A stretch of 64,000 nt of DNA. Source: Pseudomonadota bacterium. Lineage in GTDB: Bacteria; Myxococcota_A; Polyangia; Haliangiales; Haliangiaceae. The notes beneath the pieces were generated by a model. The model was not told the origin of the DNA, ran no database searches, and saw nothing but the letters and a program-made list of their open reading frames with translations. The stretch lies in assembly GCA_022360315.1 (NCBI GenBank), contig JAKSDA010000108.1, positions 41,276 through 105,275 on the forward strand, written 5' to 3'. Positions within the stretch are counted from its first letter, which is position 1. Each line of letters opens with the position of its first letter. Shown one piece after another: positions 44,378 through 52,114 of this stretch. Position numbers and translations under genes: made by a program.

Positions 44378-44969
44378 CAGACTTGATGATATACCCGAAA
44401 CGCCAGCATCAGACCCTGTACCCCAGTTTTGCCTGTTCCCCTCATGGTGCGATCGTGAAACCTGCAAACGGTACAGGTGCAATACGCATGACTGGCTCGA
44501 TGTGGGCGACTGTCATTCGCGTCCATGGCCAACTTTGGCTGCGGATCGCCATAAAATGCAACGCATCAAGTTCTAGCTAGGCAAGGCCGATGAGTCTTGC
44601 CGGCGTTTCAGTTCCGTGCTTCTCTGATCGGCCAACGAATTACGTTGAAAGCGTATCGGCTATGCAGTCCATGACTCAAAACGGAATATCGGTAGTCCAA
44701 CGCACGGAAGCAACTCGTACTATACGGGACCTAGCCGAGGAAATAAGCCACTATGTGGCATATTTCCCCGTAGCGGATCACCCCAGTAGCCCCCACGTAG
44801 GGAAGCCATACCTGCTGGGTGCACAGGCGGGTTCACAGTTTCCGGCGATTTGTGGCCTAAGTGTAATTGGCCCATCGAGTGCATTGAAGTGTCCCAACGT
44901 CGAGCCGAAACAAATGCAACCGAGTAACCGCTGGTCGGACCGCATATGTGACACCTAGGAGTTGTTTTG
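44378..44969. other. Divergent region between CHAT-cyclase and PP2C genes
   Basis: No supported gene in these 592 bases; a 122-codon plus-strand frame shows no conserved features. The region holds a near-perfect palindrome at 44739-44767 (GGAAATA, GCCAC, centre TAT, GTGGC, TATTTCC) that could be a terminator or a dimeric regulator site. Promoters for both genes must lie here. Confidence 0.4.
44739..44767. promoter_or_regulatory. 29-bp near-perfect palindrome
   Basis: GGAAATA-A-GCCAC-TAT-GTGGC-A-TATTTCC reads almost identically on both strands, with only one A-A mismatch in each arm. It is positioned between divergent signalling genes. This length is long for a typical operator; a transcription-factor dimer, a transcribed hairpin or a mobile-element scar are all possible. 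Confidence 0.5.
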
Positions 44970-45809
44970 ATGAAATCATCTGGAATTGGCCTAACGGACA
45001 TCGGAAAGCAGCGCCAGCGCAACGAAGATTTCTTGCTTGTCGATGATGAGTTCGGCCTTTACATCATCGCCGACGGTATCGGCGGCTATGCCGCGGGTGA
45101 CGTGGCCGCACGACTGGCCATCGAGACCGCGGCGCAGCACATTTACGAGCAGCGCGTTGAGATCGAAAAAATACGGGCTGGACATGGTGACGAGGTCGCA
45201 CTGTCATCGATGGCCGCGACCGCGGTGGCCAATGCATCGCGGATAGTATTCAAGACAGCATCGGCCAACCCACATCTCATGGGTATGGGGTGCACGCTTA
45301 CGCTACTTCTTCTGGGCAACCGAGCAGCGGCCATGGCTCATGTTGGTGACAGTCGTCTATACCTATCTCGCCACGGGCGCATGCGCCAGTTGAGCACCGA
45401 CCACAACCTGGCTGCCGAACTCGTCGAACTCGGCATCATCGAGCCCGCACAAACAGCTCACCTCCGCTCGGCCCATGTACTCACACGATCGATTGGACGC
45501 AGAGAAGATGTCATCGTAGAAGAACTGCTCGTCGATGTGAATGTCGACGATCAATTCGTCCTGTGTACCGATGGGCTCAGCAACTACCTGGCCGAACCCC
45601 AGGATCTCCACAGCCTTCTGTCCGCCGAGGAGTTCGAATCGAGTGCCCGACGACTGGTCGAGTTCGCCAATGCCGCGGGCGGGGATGACAATATTACTGC
45701 GATCGTCGTGCGGATCGACCAGATCGACGAATCCGCGGTCGCGTCGTCGGCCAATGTGGCGTTGGCCGATGGCGACACCCCCCCGATCGAATACAGTGCT
45801 GCTGTTTAG
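44970..45809 (+). CDS. PP2C-family Ser/Thr phosphatase
   Basis: A 279-residue PPM-type phosphatase. Typical metal-binding motifs are present: RNEDFLLVDDEFGLYIIADGIGGYAAGD, GMGCTLTLLLL, MAHVGDSRLYL, LTRSIG, FVLCTDGLSNYL and AGGDDNITAIVV. ATG 44970 has AGGAG eight bases upstream. It removes phosphate from Ser/Thr, and so is the natural counterpart of the kinases in this window (19970-23929, 49583-51703, 56628-58640). It is divergent from the CHAT-cyclase gene, which suggests joint control. Its stop overlaps the stop of the following minus-strand gene by four bases. Soluble, with no membrane segment. Confidence 0.94.
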   Translation: MKSSGIGLTDIGKQRQRNEDFLLVDDEFGLYIIADGIGGYAAGDVAARLAIETAAQHIYEQRVEIEKIRAGHGDEVALSSMAATAVANASRIVFKTASANPHLMGMGCTLTLLLLGNRAAAMAHVGDSRLYLSRHGRMRQLSTDHNLAAELVELGIIEPAQTAHLRSAHVLTRSIGRREDVIVEELLVDVNVDDQFVLCTDGLSNYLAEPQDLHSLLSAEEFESSARRLVEFANAAGGDDNITAIVVRIDQIDESAVASSANVALADGDTPPIEYSAAV

Positions 45810-46147
45810 AGCGTGCGACCTTGGAGCTTGGCCAGGTCGAGTGGTAGCATTGTGCCCATCCAGATCGCGTGATCGGTGTGATCCTTGTAGTCATTGCCGG
45901 TCTCGGGATGGATGAGCACGGCCAATCCGCCGCGGTTGGTGGCCAGCCAGGGCACGACCGCGCCAAATTTATCGGGGGAGAATGCGATCAGACAGCTCCA
46001 TCGCGGATGTGGCCCCACCGGCTTGCGGTGCATTCGGCCCATACTGACCCCAAAGCGATCGCGAGCCTGCTCGCACAGTTCTCTGGCCTGATCAAAGGTC
46101 TTCTCGTCGAAATAAATATGCGCGTGGTATCCGGCGATCTCTGCCAC
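45806..46147 (-). CDS. DOPA 4,5-dioxygenase-family protein
   Basis: A 113-residue protein matching the small DOPA-dioxygenase family (estradiol-ring-type fold): YHAHIYFDEKTFDQARELCEQARDRFGVSMGRMHRKPVGPHPRWSC, then VPWLATNRGGLAVLIHPETGNDYKDHTDHAIWMG. Candidate metal-binding His residues are in AHIYF, GPHP and IHPETG. In fungi such enzymes cleave DOPA to betalamic-type products; the bacterial substrate is unknown and could be a catechol. The start is GTG 46147, with a weak purine-rich site upstream. The normal family size is about 110-120 residues, so it is complete. Convergent with the phosphatase. Confidence 0.88.
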   Translation of the reverse strand: MAEIAGYHAHIYFDEKTFDQARELCEQARDRFGVSMGRMHRKPVGPHPRWSCLIAFSPDKFGAVVPWLATNRGGLAVLIHPETGNDYKDHTDHAIWMGTMLPLDLAKLQGRTL

Positions 46148-46281
46148 GTCGGGCGCTCTCGATCTGCGGCCGGCCGCGCCAGGAGCCCGGGCAAAAGCAC
46201 ACCCACATTGTCTGGCCGGGAATGGCCGCCGCGAATTTTCCGTGAAATTGCTCTCTGATAAGATAATCTAAGTAATAGACA

Positions 46282-47379
46282 ATGCCGACCAAAGATCCGC
46301 CTGTTCTCGCCCCCGCTGTCGATCAACGCGCAAGAGTCCAGAGTTTAAAAAGACGAGAATTCGTCGGCTTTTTGGCTGGTGTAACGGTCTCTGTGCCGCT
46401 GGTTTCGGCGCTTGGCTGGCTGTCCGACCGCTCGCGGAATGAACTGAGGTTGATGATCTCGCCAGGCTCCTCGCTACCCCGTATCGACTTCACAAACCTG
46501 CCGCACAGCAGCCAGGTCGTGGACGAACGGCCCCGTCTGATCTTCGCGATCCCGGCCGAGTACAGGCAGCGGTACCGTCTCGGCACTGTGTTGGGAGAAT
46601 ATTTGAACCACGGATCCGACGAGTTTTTGGCACCGCTCGCCCTGGTTTACGTCGAATGCATCGCCGAGAGCGACCTCGAGCTGCCGGCAGCTGCGTCGGG
46701 CGTCGGGCCGTTTGCCGCGCTCCTGGTCGCCCGGGAGACAACTCGTCTCATCCGATTCGATCTGCCCGATTTCGGCGTGATCCGATTTCGCAGCAATAGC
46801 GACGCAAATCGCTACATCAAGCAGCGGATCGCAACCATGGCAGTAGTGGTGCGCACTGCGATCTTCCAGACCGGTTCACTCGAAGGTGAAAGTTCCAGCC
46901 CGGTCGACACCCTGTGGCCCGGCGCTCTGTCTCATCCCCGCGTGCGCGAAATGGCCGAACAAGCCCGGCAAGGCGCGCGAATCCGGCCAGCAAACGGGGA
47001 TTCGCTCATCCCCGGTCAGGATGGTTCCGGCGCAGAAGAGATGACGCTGGCTCCCAGCGAGATCGAGCGCCATGCGCCGGGGCTCTTTGCCGTTGCGTTG
47101 CAGGCCGAGGGCGAAACTCGCGGGGATCTCATGGGTATGCTGGCCGAATTGGTTCGCGAGCGCCTGGTCCGTGGATCGGTCTCCGGTGCCGAATGGGCGC
47201 GGACAGCAGGCTGTGGAGTCACAATCGAGGGCCGAGAATCCAAATCGGTCATCGGATGCAGCATGGGGTTCGTGCCGGAGCGAAGCCAACGCTTTTTGCA
47301 CTTCTACGTCCCGGCCAAAAATGCGACGCGGAGTTCCGACCGGGCGAAGCGGCCGGGCGGCCGACAATTCGGTCGATGA
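46282..47379 (+). CDS. Tat-type exported protein of unknown function, C-terminus in a repeat
   Basis: A 365-residue protein. The N-terminus has KRREFVGFLAGVTVSVPLVSALGW, which fits a twin-arginine signal (RRxF). The mature part is of unknown family; it contains FAIPAEYRQRYRLGTVLGEYLNHG, APLALVYVECIAESDL and an unusual C-terminal CGVTIEGRESKSVIGCSMGF with two Cys. The final ~25 residues (FYVPAKNATRSSDRAKRPGG and on) are encoded by the left arm of the dispersed repeat, so the natural C-terminus was probably before residue 343. No partner is apparent. Export and an unknown binding role are plausible. Confidence 0.6.
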   Translation: MPTKDPPVLAPAVDQRARVQSLKRREFVGFLAGVTVSVPLVSALGWLSDRSRNELRLMISPGSSLPRIDFTNLPHSSQVVDERPRLIFAIPAEYRQRYRLGTVLGEYLNHGSDEFLAPLALVYVECIAESDLELPAAASGVGPFAALLVARETTRLIRFDLPDFGVIRFRSNSDANRYIKQRIATMAVVVRTAIFQTGSLEGESSSPVDTLWPGALSHPRVREMAEQARQGARIRPANGDSLIPGQDGSGAEEMTLAPSEIERHAPGLFAVALQAEGETRGDLMGMLAELVRERLVRGSVSGAEWARTAGCGVTIEGRESKSVIGCSMGFVPERSQRFLHFYVPAKNATRSSDRAKRPGGRQFGR

Positions 47380-47470
47380 TAGCGGAGCATAGTGATTCTA
47401 CGTGACCGACGAGCAACGCAGTCATCGAGGGCTGGTCGGCCATAGTGGGCACTTTCTTGCGGGGAACCAT
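47306..47470 (+). repeat. Dispersed structured repeat, most complete copy
   Basis: About 165 bases with nested inverted repeats: ends ACGTCCCGGCCAAAAATGC and a related inverted end; GGCCGAC (47359-47365) with GTCGGCC (47435-47441); and GATGATAGCG (47375-47384) with CGCAGTCATC (47417-47426, two mismatches). The loop (47385-47416) contains GAGCATAG and TGACCGACGAGCAA. The same loop core recurs at 63932-63963, and arms recur at 0.7 and 16.4 kb. It extends from the end of the Tat-type gene into the intergenic region. Confidence 0.7.
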
Positions 47471-48268
47471 AGTTAGATCGAATACGCTGACATCGTGCCC
47501 GAGACCACCTGGTCTGCCCCATGTAGCACGTTGCAGACCAATCGCTTCCACGACTTTTGCCGAGATCGTATCTGGCGCGAACATCTTCGCTGTGGCTTAC
47601 GGTGTGAGACTATCATGGGGAGCTGTGTACTCAGGTGATGCGCCGAGACAGCAGTGCTGGTTGCGCAGCCGGACCAGGCAATGCGTGCCATTGCCGACGA
47701 CGAGAACCTGCCAGCCGAACTGCGCCGTGCTGTGGCCAGTGCCAGTCACAACACGGCGTGGAACTCACTGCGCTTCTGATGGCTCGTTTGCGTGTCGAAC
47801 GTCTGATGCAGGGCAGCCCGGACGCCACGTCCTGGTTTTTAAGACGATCCGGCTGAATTTGCAGCTGCGTCTCGGCAATATCACCGATCTGTGACACCAA
47901 CAGCGTTCTTTCCGGCCGAGGAAGGCCAGCTCTTCACAACCTGGCTGCCGGCCCAAAACACCAACTCGACCGGCTGACAGATATTTCGACACAGGTGCAC
48001 GGTTTCCCGGCCGGAATCGTGTGTCGCTGGTGATAGGAAATTAGCCGAGGAGATATTGAGTCAACCTGCCTGCGGAAACAGGGGATTACCCGACAATGCA
48101 TTGAGCCAGACTGGACGGCAGTAATAGGGGAGTATCCGAGGAGGTGTCCTGAGCGACCCAGTCGTCGGTGACAGGCATGCCCTGAGCGTAGTGTCGAAAT
48201 GACCCGGTCGCCCATGACTCGCCAATGACCCGCCGCCCGACTGGCCACGCGTGCCACTGCAATCGACC
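47471..48268. other. Long intergenic region with decayed sequence
   Basis: About 800 bases without a supported gene. It holds a possible broken reading frame at 47640-47857 and GACCCGGTCGCCC and GACCCGCCGCCCGAC stretches (48200-48243). The promoter of neither neighbour is expected on the left side, so this is likely a site of past insertions and deletions. Confidence 0.45.
47640..47857 (+). pseudogene. Possible decayed coding remnant
   Basis: One frame reads AVLVAQPDQAMRAIADDENL, continuing LPAELRRAVASASHNTAWNS and LRF-stop. A second frame continues LLMARLRVERLMQGSPDATS, WFLRR. Amino-acid composition is protein-like (Ala/Arg/Glu-rich helices) across the switch, with a frameshift near 47778. 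It has no start. This could be chance in GC-rich DNA. Confidence 0.25.
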
Positions 48269-48829
48269 TCAGTGCCCAAACGCGATGCCGAGGGCCAGCG
48301 AAATGCTGCGCGGACCGCCCACGATGAGGCCGTAACGGGCCTCGAACGACACGATGAACGACCCGGCTAGAAACTGCTCCGCTCCCAGCGATACGTGCGG
48401 CCCGATATAGTCTCGCTCGAGATCTGGCGGGATGGGCACATTACTGCGCAGGAGGGTTACTCCGGTGCCGAGCCAGAGAAATCGCTGGGGGTCACCCAAC
48501 ATCCGCCTGATCCTGGTACCGAAATGAAGTTCGAGCAGCTTGAGCGAACCAGTCACACTGGCCTGATTGTCGACAAAGCCAAACCATCCCCAGGCCACCG
48601 ACCAGTGCAGTCCGATGGAGAGGCGTTGATCGAACGCGGCGGGGTGAAAACCGGCCTCAATTGCTCCCACAGCTCCGGGTCCAAAATCGTCGCCGAGTTG
48701 GCCAAAACCCTGGCGTACACCGACGCTCACGCCGAACTTACCCGGCGGCAGGGAATCGTCGTCCTGAGCCCAGGTCGGCGGGCACAGCACGATGATCAGT
48801 GCAATCACCAGCGTCGTTATTCGCGTCAT
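48269..48829 (-). CDS. Outer-membrane beta-barrel-like protein
   Basis: A 186-residue exported protein. A signal peptide (ITTLVIALIIVLCPPTWA-Q) is followed by alternating hydrophobic/polar strands with Gly and aromatic residues: FGVSVGVRQGFGQLG, GAVGAIEAGFHP, LSIGLHWSVAWGWFG, FLWLGTGVTLLRS, VSLGAEQFLAGSFIVSFEARYGLIVGGP and ending ISLALGIAFGH. This is typical of small eight-stranded outer-membrane barrels. It starts ten bases after the stop of the cyclic-nucleotide-binding gene, so the two are co-transcribed. Function is unknown; the barrel might be a surface or scaffold protein. Confidence 0.75.
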   Translation of the reverse strand: MTRITTLVIALIIVLCPPTWAQDDDSLPPGKFGVSVGVRQGFGQLGDDFGPGAVGAIEAGFHPAAFDQRLSIGLHWSVAWGWFGFVDNQASVTGSLKLLELHFGTRIRRMLGDPQRFLWLGTGVTLLRSNVPIPPDLERDYIGPHVSLGAEQFLAGSFIVSFEARYGLIVGGPRSISLALGIAFGH

Positions 48830-48839
48830 GGAGCGCGGC

Positions 48840-49409
48840 TCAAAATTTGTTTGTCGTCGCCAGGAACGTCATCTTGTCATTGGTCGCCCGCAGTCGCCGC
48901 GATAAAGTCCTCACAAAGCGCCACAGAAGCTCGTAGGCGAGATCACGATCGACAAACAGAAGATCTTGCAGGTCGCGCCGGGTGATGACGAAGAGACGGC
49001 ACCGCTCGTGTACGATGGCATCAGCCGAACGAGGTGCCTCGTCGACCAATGACATCTCGCCGAAGTATGTACCGGGCCGGAGAACCGCCAGAGCCTCTTC
49101 CCCCATGCCAGGGACAGTACGGCTGATGCGAATCGCGCCGTCGAGAATGAGATAGAATTTATCGCCCGCGTCGCCCTCGGAAAAAATGTGCTCGCCGCCG
49201 CGGAACTGTTCTTCCGAGCCAATCTCTGCGATTTCGCGCAAGTGGCTCGAGGGTAGATCGGCAAACACCTCGATCTGGGCGAGGATCTCCTCGGTCGATT
49301 TACCCGCGACGTCCACGACCTGGGGGTCCACCTGTGCTTGTCCCGAGGCTCGACCGGCAGGGACATTGCCAACACCGGGGAACATCGGACTCTTGTCGTT
49401 CGCAGACAT
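48840..49409 (-). CDS. Cyclic-nucleotide-binding domain protein
   Basis: About 189 residues. Residues about 40-160 are a cNMP-binding beta-roll domain: FADLPSSHLREIAEIGSEEQFRGGEHIFSEGDAGDKFYLILDGAIRI and the phosphate-binding cassette TYFGEMSLVDEAPRSADAI, with the conserved Glu and Arg. There is no C-terminal HTH, so it is not a CRP-type regulator. ATG 49409 follows AGGAG by nine bases; a GTG three bases upstream is an alternative. The C-terminal helix may bind a partner. It could sense cAMP/cGMP-type signals and act on the co-transcribed outer-membrane protein. It lies near the kinase and cyclase-like genes. Confidence 0.88.
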   Translation of the reverse strand: MSANDKSPMFPGVGNVPAGRASGQAQVDPQVVDVAGKSTEEILAQIEVFADLPSSHLREIAEIGSEEQFRGGEHIFSEGDAGDKFYLILDGAIRISRTVPGMGEEALAVLRPGTYFGEMSLVDEAPRSADAIVHERCRLFVITRRDLQDLLFVDRDLAYELLWRFVRTLSRRLRATNDKMTFLATTNKF

Positions 49410-49582
49410 CACTCGCTACTCCTGGCGGATCAGTATCTATTGTACCGCGAATTTGTACGCGGATTCACTGGCTCGACGACCGTCATTCCTCTCCCCGTGG
49501 AGATCAGCGTCCGACTGGCTTTGCCAACCCGATCGAGGTGGAGTCCCATTTAGCGAGGGCGACAGAATCTCTGTCGACCAGG

Positions 49583-51703
49583 TCATCTGCGGCCAGGCAG
49601 GCTGCGCGCGTACCGCACTCCCACGCCGATCTTGCGCCGCCTGGGCTCGAGCCACTCTCGACTGGCGGAGCGAAACACCCCGGAGTCGATGTCAAAAATG
49701 ACCGACCCACCACGCACAACCCGGTATCGGCCGGACAGCGGTCCGGTCGGGTCTGTCTCTTCGCCGGGCGTGTACGCTCCATACCAATCCCATACCCACT
49801 CCGATACGTTGCCATAGATATCGTGAAGGCCGAATTTACTGGCAGTTTTTTGCCCTGCTGGATGGATACGGCTGTCCGTCCCGTGATACCACGCATACGC
49901 TCGCAACCCGGCGGGGTTGTCTCCAAAGCTGTACGCGGTGGCAGTACCTGCTCGTGCCGCAAATTCCCACTCGGCCTCTGTCGGCAGTCGGTAGCCTTGG
50001 CACGAGCGATCCCACTCGATCTGGTCGCCGAGTATCCGGTAGCAAGGCCGCAGACCCTGCCTTTCTGACAACTTGTTGAGAAACTCCACCGCGCTTAGCC
50101 AGCTGATGTTCTCAACCGGGAAATCATCTCCGCAGCCGCGCTTGCAGTTGTCCGGACTGCTGCCCATCACCATCTTCCATTGGCCCTGAGTCACCTCGTA
50201 TTTGCCGATTGCAAAAGGCGATACCGTCACCGCATGCCGAGGGCCTTCATCCTCCTCCCTGTACCGCTCATCTGGTGGGCTTCCCATTTTGAAGCTCCCT
50301 CCCTCCAGCGTGACCATTTCGGTGAGCGATCTACTCGCCGCACGCTTCTCAGCCACAGCTTTCGCCACAGTTTCACCCGAACTGGAGCGCGCATTTTCGC
50401 TCGTCGAGTCGCGTGCGCTGGTCATCGCGTCCACACTGGTCACATGTCGACTTCGAGCCGGCTTGCCAGGATCCCATGTCGCATTTGGCTCGCTCCTCGG
50501 CCATAGCCAAAAAACTCCTACCAGGCCAACCAGCGTCAACAGCGCGAGGGTTGAAGCCACGAATGTCCTCGGCTTGTGTTCCGGTACCTCCAGTGATTTA
50601 TCGACAGTAGTCTCCTGGGTAGGAGTGCGATCCGATCTCTCGAACGCCTCGATCGACGACGGATTCAGCTCGATCGTCGCCGGTTCGACGGCCTTGCCGG
50701 CCAGGGACTTCGTCGGTTGTGTGTCATGCATCGAAAGCGGCCGCTCGTGACGGCCCGAGCCGACCTGGGAATCGATCCCACTGGCCTGGATGTCGATCCC
50801 ACTGGCCTGGATGTCGCTTCCGGTCACCTCGAATCCGTTCACCGAGAAAGGTTGCGACGTCATGCCTATCGTCTGTACTGCGCTCAATGCCTGAACCAGA
50901 TCAAACGCCGAGTGGTAGCGGGCATCTGGTTCTTTTTCGAGAAGACGAGCGACAATCGCTTCGATCTCGACCGAGATAGTGTCGTTGAACTGTGCGACGC
51001 TCGGCGTCACCTCGTGCTGGTGGGCGTGGAGATACCCAATATCGGTATCGCTGCGGAATGGACGCCGCCCGCACAGCATCTGGAACATGATGATTCCCAG
51101 TGAGTAAAGATCGCTGCGATGATCGACATTCTTGGCGCCGCGGCACTGCTCGGGCGACATGTACGCGGGCGTCCCCAACATGATTCCGCTCCTCGTCTCG
51201 AGGCCGTTGCTCTCCTTGAGCTTGGCGATGCCAAAGTCGAGAAGCTTTACACGTTGCTCACCAACGACCAGACGATCGGGGACCAAAAATATATTATCGG
51301 GCTTGAGATCTCTGTGTATTATTCCCTGTTGATGAGCGATTCCCAGGGTTTCCGAGGCTTGCTTTATTATGAGTACGGCTTCGCGCTCACTCAGTTTTTT
51401 TGCGCGTCTGAGCCGACTTGCCAGGCTCTCTCCGTCGAGAAACTCCATCAGAATGTACAGCTTGCCCTTGTGATGGCCCACATCAATGACATCGACGATA
51501 CCGGGATCTCGGATACTGGCGGCGGCCTTGGCCTCGTTGATGAATCGCTTGGCGGTGTCCTCCCTCTCTGATTGGCTCTGGTTCAACACTTTCACCGCTG
51601 CACGCTTTTTGAGCTCCACGTGCTGCGCTGCGTAGACGATTCCCATTCCGCCCGCACCGATCTTTCGGGTGATGCGGTAGCTATTTATCACGCTGCCGAG
51701 CAT
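49583..51703 (-). CDS. Ser/Thr kinase with transmembrane helix and FGE (SUMF1-like) domain
   Basis: About 706 residues. The kinase domain at about 8-270 is intact: IGAGGMGIVY, AVKVL, HRDLKPDN, DFGIAK, GTPAYMSPEQ. A Ser/Thr-rich linker with a SGIDIQA repeat follows. A transmembrane helix lies at about 384-405 (FVASTLALLTLVGLVGVFWLW). The C-terminal ~240 residues are a periplasmic FGE-like domain (MVTLEGGSFKMGSPPDE, YEVTQGQWKMVMG, YRLPTEAEWEFAARAGTATAYSFGDN, YGNVSEWVWDWYG). The active Cys of true FGE is not evident, so it probably acts as a ligand-binding module. Such kinases are frequent in myxobacteria. I start at 51703 with AAGG upstream; a TTG at 51805 is a longer alternative. Confidence 0.9.
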   Translation of the reverse strand: MLGSVINSYRITRKIGAGGMGIVYAAQHVELKKRAAVKVLNQSQSEREDTAKRFINEAKAAASIRDPGIVDVIDVGHHKGKLYILMEFLDGESLASRLRRAKKLSEREAVLIIKQASETLGIAHQQGIIHRDLKPDNIFLVPDRLVVGEQRVKLLDFGIAKLKESNGLETRSGIMLGTPAYMSPEQCRGAKNVDHRSDLYSLGIIMFQMLCGRRPFRSDTDIGYLHAHQHEVTPSVAQFNDTISVEIEAIVARLLEKEPDARYHSAFDLVQALSAVQTIGMTSQPFSVNGFEVTGSDIQASGIDIQASGIDSQVGSGRHERPLSMHDTQPTKSLAGKAVEPATIELNPSSIEAFERSDRTPTQETTVDKSLEVPEHKPRTFVASTLALLTLVGLVGVFWLWPRSEPNATWDPGKPARSRHVTSVDAMTSARDSTSENARSSSGETVAKAVAEKRAASRSLTEMVTLEGGSFKMGSPPDERYREEDEGPRHAVTVSPFAIGKYEVTQGQWKMVMGSSPDNCKRGCGDDFPVENISWLSAVEFLNKLSERQGLRPCYRILGDQIEWDRSCQGYRLPTEAEWEFAARAGTATAYSFGDNPAGLRAYAWYHGTDSRIHPAGQKTASKFGLHDIYGNVSEWVWDWYGAYTPGEETDPTGPLSGRYRVVRGGSVIFDIDSGVFRSASREWLEPRRRKIGVGVRYARSLPGRR

Positions 51704-51973
51704 GGCCTTCGGAAAGTCTTCACTGCTGGATGATTTCCCTACGCAATTTTCTGATATTTGGATTGTCGAGTGCGTAGTATTAGCAAATTTTTTCGAAAAA
51801 ACCAAGCTATTTCATAAATTTGGATGACTGATGGAGGACAGGGTGGGAGAGCTCTATCGGTTCTAGTGGCTGCCTGAGGCCTCTCTGTGCCAACCCGCTG
51901 CGCTCCGCTCATTCTGCGTTGGTGCCAGAACCTTGCACTGCTCGGCTCCATATGATTCCGACAAGTTGGATCA

Positions 51974-52012
51974 TGCCATCGTGATATCACCCCGGAATCA
52001 TTCACGATGGCA
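51974..52012 (-). terminator. Perfect 11-bp hairpin after SBP-OmpA gene
   Basis: TGCCATCGTGA (51974-51984) and TCACGATGGCA (52002-52012) are perfect inverted repeats with a 17-base loop, about 100 bases after the stop of the SBP-OmpA gene. No T-tract follows, so Rho-dependent termination or an mRNA 3' stem is more likely. The surrounding 51704-52114 has no gene; an AT-rich tract (51780-51825) is the probable promoter of the kinase gene. Confidence 0.4.
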
Positions 52013-52114
52013 CCGTCGCCATCGATCCGGCCCGGCTTGGCGCCGACTATCCCGCGTTTTGGTGATCATCAACAGTGAGAGGGCAGGCCGAGTGCTGGGA
52101 ACACGTACCTTCGG

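Noticed and set aside
44590..44958. 122-codon plus-strand frame before PP2C
   Set aside because: No protein-like features; it covers the promoter region and the 29-bp palindrome.
48840..49409. CRP/FNR-type transcription factor
   Set aside because: Only the cNMP-binding beta-roll is present; no C-terminal HTH.
49583..50330. Formylglycine-generating sulfatase activator
   Set aside because: The FGE-like domain is fused to a kinase and no sulfatase gene or clear active Cys pair is present; more likely a binding module.
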